In this document: piece after piece, positions 40,135 through 49,303 of the stretch
Layout: each line of letters starts with the position of its first letter
How positions within the stretch are numbered: position 1 is the stretch's first letter
Source: Variovorax sp. KBW07
GTDB lineage: Bacteria > Pseudomonadota > Gammaproteobacteria > Burkholderiales > Burkholderiaceae_C
Reading direction: 5' to 3'
Length of the DNA: 64,000 bases
Assembly: GCF_003852515.1 (NCBI RefSeq)
Contig: NZ_QAJK01000024.1
Coordinates: forward strand, 106,233 to 170,232
The notes under the pieces: generated by a model
What the model was told of the DNA's origin: nothing
Seen by the model: only the letters and a program-made list of their open reading frames with translations
Database searches by the model: none
Program-made: the position numbers and the translations under genes

Positions 40135-40222
40135 CTTCCCTGCGCGAGGATTACCTCAGTCAGGTTCAAAGGGACTCTCTCAGTCAGCCCCGGAACGGAT
40201 TCCGGCTCGACACCCCTAGCAA
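40135..40222 (-). ncRNA. TPP riboswitch (THI element)
   Basis: Read on the minus strand, the conserved thi-box order is present: GGGGTGTC at the 5' stem, GGGGCTGACTGAGAG (CTGAGA pyrimidine sensor, 40178-40183), then GAACCTGACTGAGGTAAT, and CGCGCAGGGAAG at the 3' side pairing back to the first stem. It precedes cytX by about 90 bases and should repress it when thiamine pyrophosphate is bound. Confidence 0.93.
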
Positions 40223-40368
40223 TGCGCCACGGCGAACCGCGGCGCGGGCCGGATTTTATCCCCTGCCGGAAAGCGCACTGCCAACCATGTCATTGCATGC
40301 GGCCGCAGGAGGAAAATCGCGGCGAACAACGAGGGCGCATTTTTCCGGATGCGTGAGAGAGGAACCCC

Positions 40369-42321
40369 ATGGCAGATGATTTCAGGCACCCCGCCACAGT
40401 GACGGCGGCAGCGGGCGCCGCGCCGGCCGGTCCCGATACCCCGCGCGCGCGCCTGCGCCGCTTCAGGGTCGACGTAGGCACCATCATCTGCGCCGTCGCG
40501 CTGCTGCAGTCGCTGCTGCTGGTGGCCTTCGGCTACTGGGGCGCGGAGCAACTGGTGTCCAGGGTCGGCGAGTCGGCGCACAAGGTCAACCATGACCGGG
40601 TCGAAGACAACGTGCTGGCCTTCCTCGCCAAGACCGAAGCGCTGGTGCGGGCCATTGCCCACACGCCCAGCCTGCATCCCGCGGGCGATGACGGCGACCA
40701 GACCGCCGAGCTGCTCTGGACCGCACTGGAGCAGACGCCCGAGATCGACAGCATCGGCGTGACCAGCGACGACGGCCACGAACTGGAGGCGCTGCGCCAG
40801 CCCGTCCCCGCTGTGCGGCAGGTGCTGCGCGACGCCACCTTCAGCACCGAGACGTGGGAATACAAGCAGCCGCCCGATGCCGAGGGCAACGACGGCGACC
40901 CGAGGCAGCGCTATGCAACGACCCGCATCGAGGCCTTTCGCAGCGACGACGACCCGACGCAGGACGACGAATACGTGCAGGCCGAGAAGGCCGGGCACGC
41001 GGTGTGGACCGCGCCTTTCCTGCTGCCCGCCGAGAAGGAACTGGGCGTGAGCCACGCGCGGCCCAGCCACCGGCGCGACGACGAAGGCCGGCCCCAGACG
41101 CTGGTGGTGGCGGCCGACGTGTCGTTGGGGCATCTCTCGAACCTGGTGCGGATGTTCGGCGGCACCGGCCACGGCAACAGCGCAATGCTGAGCGCCGACC
41201 ACCACGTGATCGCACGCGGCGACCAGCCCCACGCGGTCCGCGTGCTGGAAGACCCCGAAGGCGGCGTGCTCGGCGCGCTGCATGCGCACATGCTGGCCAA
41301 CGGCAGCAGGGGCTGGACCGAAGACACGGCCTTCACGCTCGACCACGACGGGGAGCGCTACCGCGTGCAGACGTCGGTCATCGCGGGCACGGGCTGGCGG
41401 CTCGTCAGCTGGGAGCCCGAAGACGCATTGCTCGGCGTGCTGCACCGCAACGTGCTGTGGTCGCTGATCCTGACGCTGAGCTTCCTGGCCATGGCGCTCT
41501 TCATTTCGCTGCGCCTGTCGAAGCTGGTCACCGCGCCCATCGAAAACCTCTCGCGCACCGCCCGCCGCATCGGCCGGCTGGAGCTGGACAACCTCCCGCT
41601 CGAAAAGAGCCGGGTGCTCGAGATCCAGCACCTCAACCAGGCGCTCGACGATTCCGCGCGCAGCCTGAAGGCCTTCAGCAAGTTCGTGCCGGTCGACGTC
41701 ATCAAGCAGCTCATCGCCGAGGGCCACACGCTCGCGCCCAGCGGTTCGCCGCGCCGCATCACCGCGATGTTCACCGACGTGGAAGGCTTCACCAGCATCT
41801 CGGAGTCGATGGAGGCCGACGTGCTGATGCGGCAGCTGACCGAGTACTTCAACCTTGCCACGCGCGTGTTCGCACGGCACGGCGGCGTGGTCGACAAGTT
41901 CATGGGCGACGGCATCATGGTGCTGTGGGGCGCGCCGGCCGACCTGCCCGATGCGGAGTACCACGCCTGCGTGGCGTCGCTCGAACTGCATGCCGAGATG
42001 GGCGCGCTCAACCGCAAGTGGCGGGGTGAAGGGTTGAACGAGTTCAGCACGCGCATCGGCATCCACACGGGCATGGTGATCGCGGGCGTGCTCGGCTCCA
42101 GCGACCGGCTGTCGTACACCGCGCTCGGCGACGTGATCAACGTGGCCAGCCGCATCGAAGGCATCAACAAGCAGCTGGGCACGCGCACGCTGATTTCCGA
42201 GGCCACGTTCGCGGGGCTGCAAGGGCGGCTGCCGGCGCGCCGCATCGAGGAACTGGTCGAGCTGCGCGGGCGGCAGACGCGGATGGTGCTCTACGAACTG
42301 ACGGAACCTACGCTGCCTTGA
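40369..42321 (+). CDS. Membrane-bound class III adenylate/guanylate cyclase with extracytoplasmic sensor
   Basis: A 650-residue signalling enzyme. Membrane helices at about 36-58 and 364-385 flank a periplasmic sensor of about 300 residues, probably Cache-like (WTEDTAFTLDHDGERYRVQT near its end). A HAMP domain follows at about 385-440. The catalytic domain (about 460-640) has the first metal Asp in AMFTDVEGFTSIS, the second in KFMGDGIMVLWGAP, and the transition-state Asn/Arg in GDVINVASRIEGIN. These suggest an active homodimeric cyclase; adenylate is more likely than guanylate. The sensor ligand is unknown. A GAGGAA ribosome site precedes the ATG. Confidence 0.88.
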   Translation: MADDFRHPATVTAAAGAAPAGPDTPRARLRRFRVDVGTIICAVALLQSLLLVAFGYWGAEQLVSRVGESAHKVNHDRVEDNVLAFLAKTEALVRAIAHTPSLHPAGDDGDQTAELLWTALEQTPEIDSIGVTSDDGHELEALRQPVPAVRQVLRDATFSTETWEYKQPPDAEGNDGDPRQRYATTRIEAFRSDDDPTQDDEYVQAEKAGHAVWTAPFLLPAEKELGVSHARPSHRRDDEGRPQTLVVAADVSLGHLSNLVRMFGGTGHGNSAMLSADHHVIARGDQPHAVRVLEDPEGGVLGALHAHMLANGSRGWTEDTAFTLDHDGERYRVQTSVIAGTGWRLVSWEPEDALLGVLHRNVLWSLILTLSFLAMALFISLRLSKLVTAPIENLSRTARRIGRLELDNLPLEKSRVLEIQHLNQALDDSARSLKAFSKFVPVDVIKQLIAEGHTLAPSGSPRRITAMFTDVEGFTSISESMEADVLMRQLTEYFNLATRVFARHGGVVDKFMGDGIMVLWGAPADLPDAEYHACVASLELHAEMGALNRKWRGEGLNEFSTRIGIHTGMVIAGVLGSSDRLSYTALGDVINVASRIEGINKQLGTRTLISEATFAGLQGRLPARRIEELVELRGRQTRMVLYELTEPTLP

Positions 42322-43066
42322 CGATCCTGCGGGCGAAGGCTTCCAGCCCGTCGATGGTGATCTGCACGTGCCGCTCGAAGCTGCTGTCCAGCGGCACCGT
42401 GCTGCCGTTGTCCCAGCGCACGATGAAGGCCTTGTTGGCCAGCAGCGGCAGGTGGCGCGTGAGCACCGGGTGGTCGAGCGGACGAATCGTGTGGACGCGC
42501 TCACGCAGCTCTTCGGCCCAGGCCTGCGTGTTGTCGGAGGGCAGGGGCGAGAACTCCATCGTCACGAAACCCAGCATTGCCGCGATCACGCAGTTGTAGG
42601 CCTCCAGCAGCGATTCGTCTTCGAAGCCTGCTTCGACCAGCGCCGCGAGCACGCCCTCGACCAGCTCCGTCGGCAGGCTGCCGTTGGACACCAGCTGCGC
42701 GCCCAGCAACTGCGCCACATTCGGATGACGCCGCACGGTGGCGCGGCAGCGGCGGAACAGCTCGGCGATCCATGCCTGCCAGCTCAGTTTTCCCGCTGGC
42801 GGCGTGACTTCGGCCATGACCGTGGCGGCCACTTCGGCCAGCAGCGCTTCGCGCGTGCTCACGTGCCAGTGCACCGTGGCCGGATACACGCCCAGCCGTG
42901 CCGCGATCTCGCGCATGCTGAAAGCCCCGAGGCCGAATTCGTCGATGTGCTCGAGCGCCGCTTCGGCAATGCGCTGCTTCGTCAGCGCGCCGCCGCCAAC
43001 GGGGCGGCCGGCCGTCCTGGGCGGGGGCTTGGTGGGCTTGGCTGGCGTGGCGGGTGTTTTCTTCAT
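42308..43066 (-). CDS. TetR family transcriptional regulator
   Basis: A 252-residue repressor. A Lys/Pro-rich N-terminal arm is followed by the TetR helix-turn-helix (about 28-75, RIAEAALEHIDEFGLGAFSM then IAARLGVYPATVHWHVSTRE) and a TetR_C-like ligand domain. The ATG at 43066 is used; another at 43078 is possible. The gene overlaps the 3' end of the cyclase gene by 14 bp. It is divergent from the aminotransferase gene, and the region between holds two copies of a palindrome, so it probably represses that gene and itself. The ligand may be a beta-amino acid or its product, by inference. Confidence 0.88.
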   Translation of the reverse strand: MKKTPATPAKPTKPPPRTAGRPVGGGALTKQRIAEAALEHIDEFGLGAFSMREIAARLGVYPATVHWHVSTREALLAEVAATVMAEVTPPAGKLSWQAWIAELFRRCRATVRRHPNVAQLLGAQLVSNGSLPTELVEGVLAALVEAGFEDESLLEAYNCVIAAMLGFVTMEFSPLPSDNTQAWAEELRERVHTIRPLDHPVLTRHLPLLANKAFIVRWDNGSTVPLDSSFERHVQITIDGLEAFARRIVKAA

Positions 43067-43086
43067 GGAAGCCGCCATTGTGCAGT

Positions 43087-43137
43087 CGATCAATTGATCG
43101 TATAAACAATATTAATTGAGCATTGATCAATTAATCG
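43087..43137. promoter_or_regulatory. Twin TetR operators between regulator and aminotransferase
   Basis: CGATCAATTGATCG (43087-43100, perfect 14-bp palindrome) and TGATCAATTAATCG (43124-43137, near-perfect) share the core GATCAATT and are spaced 37 bp start to start. The AT-rich bases between (TATAAACAATATTAATTGAG) contain -10-like sequences for both directions. Confidence 0.7.
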
Positions 43138-43181
43138 TGCCGCAAGCGCTTGGGCACGCCATCATCGAGAGGACACTTCCC

Positions 43182-44504
43182 ATGACCGACACCGCGATCG
43201 ACCAGGCCCTTGCCGCAGCACACCGGCGCTTTACCGACAGCAACCCGACCAGCCTGCGCCAGTTCGAAGAACAGGCGCGCTACATGCCTGGCGCCAACAG
43301 CCGCTCGGTGCTGTTCTACGCACCGTTTCCGCTGACCATCGCCAAAGGCGAGGGCGCCGCGCTGTGGGACGCCGACGGGCATCGCTATGCGGACTTCATC
43401 GCCGAGTACACGGCCGGTGTCTACGGCCACTCGGCGCCCGAGATCCGCGATGCCGTCATCGAGGCGATGAAGAGTGGCATCAATCTCACGGGCCACAACC
43501 TGCTCGAAGGGCGTCTGGCCCAGACCATCTGCGAGCGCTTTCCGCAGGTCGAGCAACTGCGCTTCACCAACTCGGGCACCGAGGCGAACCTGATGGCGCT
43601 CACAGCGGCGCTGCATTTCACGGGGCGCCGCAAGATCGTGGTGTTCTCGGGCGGCTATCACGGCGGCGTGCTGGGCTTTGGCGCCAAGCCGTCGCCGACG
43701 ACCGTGCCCTTCGACTTCCTGGTGCTGCCCTACAACGACGTGCAGGCCGCGCGTGAGCAGATCGACAGGCACGGCCCGGAGATCGCCGCCGTTTTGGTGG
43801 AGCCGATGCAGGGCGCGGGCGGCTGCATTCCGGGGCGGCTCGACTTTCTGCAGGCGTTGCGCGACGGGGCCACGCGCGTTGGTGCATTGCTGGTCTTCGA
43901 CGAAGTCATGACCTCGCGGCTCGCGCCGCATGGTTTAGCCAACAAGCTGGGCATCCGCTCCGACCTGACGACGCTGGGCAAGTACATCGGCGGTGGCATG
44001 TCGTTCGGCGCATTCGGTGGCCGCCGCGACGTGATGGCGCTGTTCGACCCGCGCACGGGGCCGCTCGCGCACTCGGGCACCTTCAACAACAACGTGATGA
44101 CGATGGCGGCCGGCCATGCGGGCCTGACGAAGCTGTTCACGCCCGAGGCGGCGGGCGCACTGGCCGACCGGGGCGACGCCATGCGCACGCGTTTGAACGC
44201 GCTGTGCGCCAAAGAGGGCGTGGCCATGCAGTTCACCGGCGTGGGCTCGCTGATGAACGCGCATTTCGTGCAGGGCGAAGTGCTGCGGTCCGACGACCTG
44301 GCGGCGGTCGACGGGCGGCTGCGACAGTTGCTGTTCTTTCACCTGATAGGGCAGGGCATCTACACCTCGCCACGCGGTTTCGTGGTGCTGTCGCTGCCGG
44401 TGACGGACGAGGACATCGACCGCTTCGTTGCCGCCATCGGCAGCTTCATCGGCGAATACCGGGCGCTGTTGCCGGCCGCCGCGAACGCCGCTGCAGCTGC
44501 CTAG
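43182..44504 (+). CDS. Class III aminotransferase, (S)-beta-phenylalanine aminotransferase-like
   Basis: A 440-residue PLP enzyme of fold type I, class III (glutamate-1-semialdehyde aminomutase branch). The PLP lysine is Lys267 in TTLGKYIGGGMSFGAF. Arg41 in MPGANSRSVLFYAPFP and the C-terminal Arg in YTSPRGFVVLSLP correspond to the two substrate-carboxylate residues described for the Variovorax paradoxus beta-phenylalanine aminotransferase, which this protein resembles along its whole length. It should deaminate aromatic beta-amino acids to beta-keto acids with 2-oxoglutarate as acceptor. It is not HemL. It is divergent from a TetR gene and ends against fpr. Confidence 0.88.
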   Translation: MTDTAIDQALAAAHRRFTDSNPTSLRQFEEQARYMPGANSRSVLFYAPFPLTIAKGEGAALWDADGHRYADFIAEYTAGVYGHSAPEIRDAVIEAMKSGINLTGHNLLEGRLAQTICERFPQVEQLRFTNSGTEANLMALTAALHFTGRRKIVVFSGGYHGGVLGFGAKPSPTTVPFDFLVLPYNDVQAAREQIDRHGPEIAAVLVEPMQGAGGCIPGRLDFLQALRDGATRVGALLVFDEVMTSRLAPHGLANKLGIRSDLTTLGKYIGGGMSFGAFGGRRDVMALFDPRTGPLAHSGTFNNNVMTMAAGHAGLTKLFTPEAAGALADRGDAMRTRLNALCAKEGVAMQFTGVGSLMNAHFVQGEVLRSDDLAAVDGRLRQLLFFHLIGQGIYTSPRGFVVLSLPVTDEDIDRFVAAIGSFIGEYRALLPAAANAAAAA

Positions 44505-45532
44505 CGCGGAACGGTCACGCCCAGCAACTCGTGCAGGCGGGTGCTGGTGGTCGTGTACTGCAGCGGCACGGCCTTGCCGGGGAACACGATGGCCGTGGCG
44601 CCCCAGGCGGCCAGCGTGGCTTCGTGGAAGCCGCAGACGATGAGCTTCTTCTTGCCCGGGTAGGTGTTGATGTCGCCCACGGCAAACACGCCGCGCTCGC
44701 GCGTCTCGTATTTTTCGGTGTCGACAGGCACCTGCTTGCGTTCGAGCTCCAGGCCCCAGTCGGCGATCGGGCCCAGGCGCGGCGAAATGCCGAGGCAGGC
44801 GACCAGCGCGTCGAGCGGCAGGTCGACGGTGGTGGCGTCGGGCGTGGTGATTTGCAGCTGCTTGCCGTCGAAGGCGGTCGGCTGCCCGACCCTGAAGGCC
44901 AGCTTGCCGGCCGCGACCAAGGCGCGCATCGATGCCACGATGGCTTCGTCGGCCTGGAAGCCGTCGCGCCGGTGAACCAGCGTGACCTGCCTGGCCGTTG
45001 CAACGAGGGCAATGGCGGTTTCCAACGCGATGTCGTCGCCACCGTTCACCACCACCGCCTGACCGGCGAAGCGGTCCAGCGAATCGGGGTGGTAGAAGAG
45101 CGATTGGCCCTCGAAGCGGCCGATGTCCTCGATGGCGATGCGCTTGGGCACGAAGGCCCCGACACCCGCGGCGATGAAGACGGTTTTCGCAAGAAAAGAT
45201 GTGCCCGCCGACGTGGTCATCAGCAGCCGCCCGTCGTCTTGCCGCGCCATCGTGGCCACCTGTTCTCCGAAGTGAAACTGCGGCTTGAACGGCGCCACCT
45301 GCTGCAGCAGCGATTGCGCGAGTTCACGCCCGCTGGTCACCGGCGTGCCGGGAATGTCGTAGATCGGCTTGTGGCCATACAGCGCCACGCACTGGCCGCC
45401 CGCGGCGGGCAGTGCATCGACGATGTGGCAGGAAATTTCAAGCAGGCCCAGCTGGAAGGCCAGGAACAACCCGACAGGGCCGGCGCCGACGATCAGCGCG
45501 TCGGTTTCGATGGGCGCGGTGGGCTGGTTCAG
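44501..45532 (-). CDS. Ferredoxin--NADP+ reductase (thioredoxin-reductase-like, FNR2 type)
   Basis: A 343-residue FAD/NAD(P)H flavoprotein. The FAD motif is [18 protein letters not shown] near the N terminus, with [21 protein letters not shown] (family landmark, central part). The NADPH motif is [17 protein letters not shown], and [18 protein letters not shown] closes the FAD site. It lacks the CxxC of thioredoxin reductase. The likely start is a CTG at 45532 overlapping the ferredoxin stop as CTGA; no ATG, GTG or TTG lies nearby in frame before the FAD motif. It should reduce the ferredoxin encoded just upstream. Confidence 0.85.
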   Translation of the reverse strand: MNQPTAPIETDALIVGAGPVGLFLAFQLGLLEISCHIVDALPAAGGQCVALYGHKPIYDIPGTPVTSGRELAQSLLQQVAPFKPQFHFGEQVATMARQDDGRLLMTTSAGTSFLAKTVFIAAGVGAFVPKRIAIEDIGRFEGQSLFYHPDSLDRFAGQAVVVNGGDDIALETAIALVATARQVTLVHRRDGFQADEAIVASMRALVAAGKLAFRVGQPTAFDGKQLQITTPDATTVDLPLDALVACLGISPRLGPIADWGLELERKQVPVDTEKYETRERGVFAVGDINTYPGKKKLIVCGFHEATLAAWGATAIVFPGKAVPLQYTTTSTRLHELLGVTVPR

Positions 45533-45858
45533 CGCACCAGCTCCCCGACCTTGTCGGTCTTGTCTTTCCACTCTTCGGCATCGGGCAGCGCGGGCTTGCG
45601 CTTGGTGATGCTCTTCCAGCCGTCGGCCACGGCCAGCTCGGCATTGATCTTGATGAAGGCGATCTGGTTGGCCGGCAGGTCTTCTTCGGCGTAGATCGCG
45701 TTGACCGGGCATTCGGGGATGCAGACCGCGCAATCGATGCACTCGTCCGGGTCGATCACCAGCATGTTGGGACCTTCGCGGAAGCAGTCGACGGGGCAAA
45801 CGTCCACGCAGTCGGTGTATTTGCAACGGATGCAGGCTTCGGAGACGACGTGGGTCAT
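45529..45858 (-). CDS. fdxA: 7Fe ferredoxin (FdxA type)
   Basis: A 109-residue ferredoxin closely resembling Azotobacter ferredoxin I. Cys9, Cys17 and Cys21 with Cys50 can hold a [3Fe-4S] cluster, and Cys25, Cys40, Cys43 and Cys46 a [4Fe-4S] cluster ([17 protein letters not shown], then [12 protein letters not shown]). The C-terminal half (about 58-109) is the usual FdxA extension with [15 protein letters not shown]. It is upstream of and coupled to the reductase gene and 41 bp downstream of cysN, so it may serve sulfite reduction. Confidence 0.94.
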   Translation of the reverse strand: MTHVVSEACIRCKYTDCVDVCPVDCFREGPNMLVIDPDECIDCAVCIPECPVNAIYAEEDLPANQIAFIKINAELAVADGWKSITKRKPALPDAEEWKDKTDKVGELVR

Positions 45859-45899
45859 TTGTTTTTTAACGTCAGTTTGGTCGGGGAAAACCCCTGATT

Positions 45900-47249
45900 T
45901 TAGGCCCTTGCGGCGGCGGGCTGCACGAGCACGGCCGCAGCGGTCTTGTGGGAGGCCGTATCGACCAGCACAAGAGAGCCCAGCGCGCGCGATTGCGTGA
46001 AGGGAAGCACCGCCAGCGGCTGCTGCAATGCAAGCACCACGTCGCCGATGGAATTGGCTTCCAGCTGCGTGGCGGGTTCGGATTCGAGCGTGGTGATGTT
46101 CACGCGGTCGACGATGCGCGCCACCTTGGCCTTGACCCAGCGATGGCCCTGCAGCGCCCAGTACACGCGGCCCGCGACCAGCGGCTCGTCGTCGAGCCAG
46201 GCCACGGTGGCGGTAATTTCGCGCACCGGCTCGAAGGCGCCGGGCGCCAGCAGCCAGTCGCCGCGCGACACGTCGACCTCGCGGTCGAGCACGATGCCGG
46301 CGCTGTGGCCCGCATGCACCGTCTTCGGCTGGCGCGTATGGCTCAGCACCTGGGCGACGGTGGCGGTCTGGTTGCTCGGCAGCACGGTCACGCGCTGGCC
46401 GGGTTCCACATGGCCCGAGGCGACACGGCCCCAGAACACGCGGCGGCCCTGCGAGGTGTCGGCGGAGGCCGAGAACTTCTCGACCCACTGCACCGGGAAG
46501 GCGAAGGGCACGGCCTCGTCCTGCGCGGTCACGGGCAGGTCTTCGAGCAGCGAGAGCAGGCTCGGGCCTTCGTAGCCGACCCAGTCGGCATGGCGCGTGG
46601 CCACGTTCCAGCCCTTGAGCGCCGAGATCGGCACGATGCCGGCCACCTGCACGCCGGCCGCTTCGGCAAAGGCGTTCAGCGCGGTCGAGATGCGCTCGAA
46701 GGCCAGGGCCGCGTCGTCGATGGCATCGAGCTTGTTGACCGCGAACACGATCGACTGCACGCGCAGCAGATGCGCCAGCAGCGTGTGGCGGCGCGTCTGC
46801 GGCAGCAGCTCGCGCTTGACCACGGTGCCGTCTTCCACCTCGGCGGCCCAGGCCAGCTTGGTCGCATCGACCAGCACCACGGCGGCATCGGCGGCCGAGG
46901 CGGCGGTGACCATGTTGCGCGTGTACTGCTCATGGCCCGGCGCGTCGCCGATGATGAACTTGCGCTTGGCGGTCGAGAAGTAGCGGTAGGCCACATCGAT
47001 GGTGATGCCCTGTTCGCGCTCGGCCGAGAGGCCATCGGTCAGCAGGGCCAGGTCGGTTTCGCCGCCGCGCTGAACGCCGGCGAGCTGGTCTTGCAGCACC
47101 GTCTTGCTGTCGACCAGCAGTCGGCCGATGAGCGTGCTCTTGCCGTCGTCGACCGAGCCGCAGGTGATGAAGCGCAGGGCGGTGCCGGTGTCGCCGTGCG
47201 CATTGGCGGCGGCGGTGTTCACAGGGGTAGCAGCAGTCGTCGCGCTCAT
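45900..47249 (-). CDS. cysN: Sulfate adenylyltransferase subunit 1 (GTPase)
   Basis: A 449-residue EF-Tu-like GTPase that drives ATP sulfurylase activity with CysD, making APS from sulfate. G-motifs are [27 protein letters not shown] and NKLDAID. Domains 2 and 3 follow (about 240-440). The protein ends without a C-terminal APS kinase (CysC) domain. A short Ala-rich N-terminal lead precedes the G domain. Its ATG overlaps the cysD stop by 1 bp. Confidence 0.94.
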   Translation of the reverse strand: MSATTAATPVNTAAANAHGDTGTALRFITCGSVDDGKSTLIGRLLVDSKTVLQDQLAGVQRGGETDLALLTDGLSAEREQGITIDVAYRYFSTAKRKFIIGDAPGHEQYTRNMVTAASAADAAVVLVDATKLAWAAEVEDGTVVKRELLPQTRRHTLLAHLLRVQSIVFAVNKLDAIDDAALAFERISTALNAFAEAAGVQVAGIVPISALKGWNVATRHADWVGYEGPSLLSLLEDLPVTAQDEAVPFAFPVQWVEKFSASADTSQGRRVFWGRVASGHVEPGQRVTVLPSNQTATVAQVLSHTRQPKTVHAGHSAGIVLDREVDVSRGDWLLAPGAFEPVREITATVAWLDDEPLVAGRVYWALQGHRWVKAKVARIVDRVNITTLESEPATQLEANSIGDVVLALQQPLAVLPFTQSRALGSLVLVDTASHKTAAAVLVQPAAARA

Positions 47250-48202
47250 CAGAAGTAACCGTCTTTCTTGCGTTTTTCCATGGATGCTTCGGACGTCATG
47301 TCGTCCATGCGGGTGGCGCCGCGTTCGCTGACATCGACCGACAGCGTTTCCAGCACCACGTCGCCCGCGTCGGCCGCCAGGCTTTCGACCGGGCAGGTGG
47401 TCGTGATGTCGCCCACGGTGCGAAAGCGCACGTCGCGCACCTGCACGGTTTCGCCGTCGCGCGGCGGGGTGAGTTCGGTCACCGGCACCAGCAGGCCGCG
47501 GCGCTCGACCACTTCGCGCTTGTGCGTGTAGTAGATCGACGGCAGGCCCACGTGCTCGCGCTCGATGTATTGCCACACGTCGAGTTCGGTCCAGTTCGAG
47601 ATCGGGAACACGCGGAAGTGCTCGCCCGGAGCCAGGCGCGTGTTGAACAGCGTCCACAACTCGGGCCGCTGGTCTTTCGGCTGCCATTGGCCGAACGAGT
47701 CGCGGTGCGAAAAGATGCGTTCCTTGGCGCGCGCCTTTTCTTCGTCGCGGCGGGCGCCGCCGATGAGCGCGTCGAAGCGGAATTCTTCAATCGCTTCGAG
47801 CAGCGTGACCGACTGGTGCGCGTTGCGCGATTCGCCGGGGTGGGCCAGGCGCACGGTGCCACGCTTCATCGAATCTTCGACGTTACGCACGATCAGCTCG
47901 GCACCCAGTTCCTTGGCGCGCTGGTCGCGGTAGGCCGTCACTTCAGGGAAGTTGTGGCCGGTGTCGATCATCAGCAGCGGATACGGAATGCGGCCCGCGC
48001 CGAACGCTTTTTCCGCGCACTTCAGCAGCACCAGCGAATCTTTTCCGCCCGAGAACAGCAGGGTGGGGCGCTCGAAGGCGGCCGCCACTTCGCGCAGGAT
48101 GAAGACGGTTTCTTCTTCCAGCGCATCGAGGTGCGTGTTGGACAGGCGCGCGGGAGAGTGCATGGGCGGCAGCAGCAGTTCGGTTTCGGTTCGGGCGTTC
48201 AT
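47249..48202 (-). CDS. cysD: Sulfate adenylyltransferase subunit 2
   Basis: A 317-residue PP-loop ATP pyrophosphatase that adenylylates sulfate. The P-loop is TLLFSGGKDSLVLLKCAEKA near residues 44-63. DTGHNFPEVTAYRDQRAKEL, GGARRDEEKARAKERI and ELDVWQYIEREHVGLPSIYY are family landmarks. The C terminus MEKRKKDGYF is canonical. It lies between cysH and cysN in the assimilatory sulfate operon. Confidence 0.96.
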   Translation of the reverse strand: MNARTETELLLPPMHSPARLSNTHLDALEEETVFILREVAAAFERPTLLFSGGKDSLVLLKCAEKAFGAGRIPYPLLMIDTGHNFPEVTAYRDQRAKELGAELIVRNVEDSMKRGTVRLAHPGESRNAHQSVTLLEAIEEFRFDALIGGARRDEEKARAKERIFSHRDSFGQWQPKDQRPELWTLFNTRLAPGEHFRVFPISNWTELDVWQYIEREHVGLPSIYYTHKREVVERRGLLVPVTELTPPRDGETVQVRDVRFRTVGDITTTCPVESLAADAGDVVLETLSVDVSERGATRMDDMTSEASMEKRKKDGYF

Positions 48203-48244
48203 GGGGTGTGTGCTGAATGCGAAGAAGCGGTGAAGCGTTGGCGC

Positions 48245-48883
48245 TCAGTGCGCGAGATGCAGTCCGCACTCGCGGTTGTCTTCGCCTTTGGTCGGGTCCA
48301 CGTAGTCGAAGTTGTTCGGCAGGCCGTGCTTCTCGCAGTATTCGTACAGGTCCTTGGACGACCAGTGCAACAGCGGCGCGACCTTGATCAGCCCGTCGGG
48401 GTTGACGCTGACCGGGTCCATCTGCGCGCGCACGGCCGTGTCGGTGGCCCGCAGTGCGGTGAACCACACCTTGGGCGCCGTTTCGCGCAGCGCACGGGCA
48501 AAGGGCTCCAGCTTCACTTCTTCCGTGAAGGCGGCATGGCGCGGATCGTCGAGCGCGGGCGTCGGGCCTTCCACCGCTTCGCGATGCGCGCGCGAACGGC
48601 GCGGCAGGTAGATGTGAAGGTCGAGGCCCAACTGCTTCGTCACCTCGTCGGCAAAGCGGTAGGTGGCTTCGGTGTTGTAGCCGTTGTCCATCCAGACCAC
48701 GGGAACATCGCGCCTGGCACGCGTGACCATGTGCAGGATCACCGCCTCGTAAGGGCGGAAATTGGTCGTGATGATCGCGGGCTGGCCCAGGCCGATGGCC
48801 CAGTCCACCAGGCCCTCGGCATTGCGGCCGAGGTCGGTGTTGATGCGTGCGAAGTCGGTGTCGATGTCCGTGGCGATGCTCAT
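48245..48883 (-). CDS. cysH: Phosphoadenylyl-sulfate/adenylyl-sulfate reductase, short CysH
   Basis: A 212-residue PP-loop reductase that forms sulfite. VVWMDNGYNTEATYRFADEV matches the CysH core, and the catalytic Cys is in RECGLH at the C terminus. The Cys-Cys and Cys-x-x-Cys ligands that bind [4Fe-4S] in APS reductases are absent. The substrate loop before the catalytic Cys is about 25 residues shorter than in E. coli CysH. The lack of Fe-S ligands suggests PAPS as substrate, but no cysC is seen in the window. Its position between DUF934 and cysD is the standard operon order. Confidence 0.85.
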   Translation of the reverse strand: MSIATDIDTDFARINTDLGRNAEGLVDWAIGLGQPAIITTNFRPYEAVILHMVTRARRDVPVVWMDNGYNTEATYRFADEVTKQLGLDLHIYLPRRSRAHREAVEGPTPALDDPRHAAFTEEVKLEPFARALRETAPKVWFTALRATDTAVRAQMDPVSVNPDGLIKVAPLLHWSSKDLYEYCEKHGLPNNFDYVDPTKGEDNRECGLHLAH

Positions 48884-48904
48884 GTCGAAGGCTCCGGTGC
48901 GGTC

Positions 48905-49303
48905 TCAGTTGCCGGCGGTCACGAAGTGCGGTGCCGTCTTCACCGCATCGCCTTGGTAGAAGGCGTTGAACCGGTCGAACTGGCGCTGCGCGTCGGAGGC
49001 GTCCACACCTTCCTTCAGCACGGCGCTGGAGAAACCGGTGCGTTCCATCTGCACCAGCTGGTCGATCAGCACGTCGCCCGTGGCGCGGATGTCGCCGGTA
49101 AAGCCCAGCCGGCGGCGCAGCAGGAAGGCCTGGCTGTAGGCGCGGCCATCGGTGAACTTCGGAAAGTTCAGGTCGATGCGCTCGATGTCCGCCAGGCACA
49201 CCTCGATGGCGAGCGGGTCGGCATCGTTGGCCAGCTGCAGGACCTTCGGGTCGCCGTCGTCGATGTGTTCTTCGGCGGAAAGAATATTGAGCGTCTTGTT
49301 CAT
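48905..49303 (-). CDS. DUF934 protein, probable sulfite-reductase accessory
   Basis: A 132-residue member of DUF934 (COG3749), a family found almost only next to cysI and cysH. LQLANDADPLAIEVCLADIE then RIDLNFPKFTDGRAYSQAFL, RRRLGFTGDIRATGDVLIDQ and QMERTGFSSAVLKE are characteristic. It has no membrane segment or cofactor motif that I can see. Its start overlaps the cysI stop as ATGA. A role in sulfite reductase electron transfer or assembly is often proposed but not proven. Confidence 0.88.
   Translation of the reverse strand: MNKTLNILSAEEHIDDGDPKVLQLANDADPLAIEVCLADIERIDLNFPKFTDGRAYSQAFLLRRRLGFTGDIRATGDVLIDQLVQMERTGFSSAVLKEGVDASDAQRQFDRFNAFYQGDAVKTAPHFVTAGN

Noticed and set aside
43182-44504. 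Glutamate-1-semialdehyde 2,1-aminomutase (HemL)
   Set aside because: It shares the fold, but its Arg41/Lys267 pattern and full-length likeness fit the beta-phenylalanine aminotransferase; context is a TetR-regulated accessory gene.
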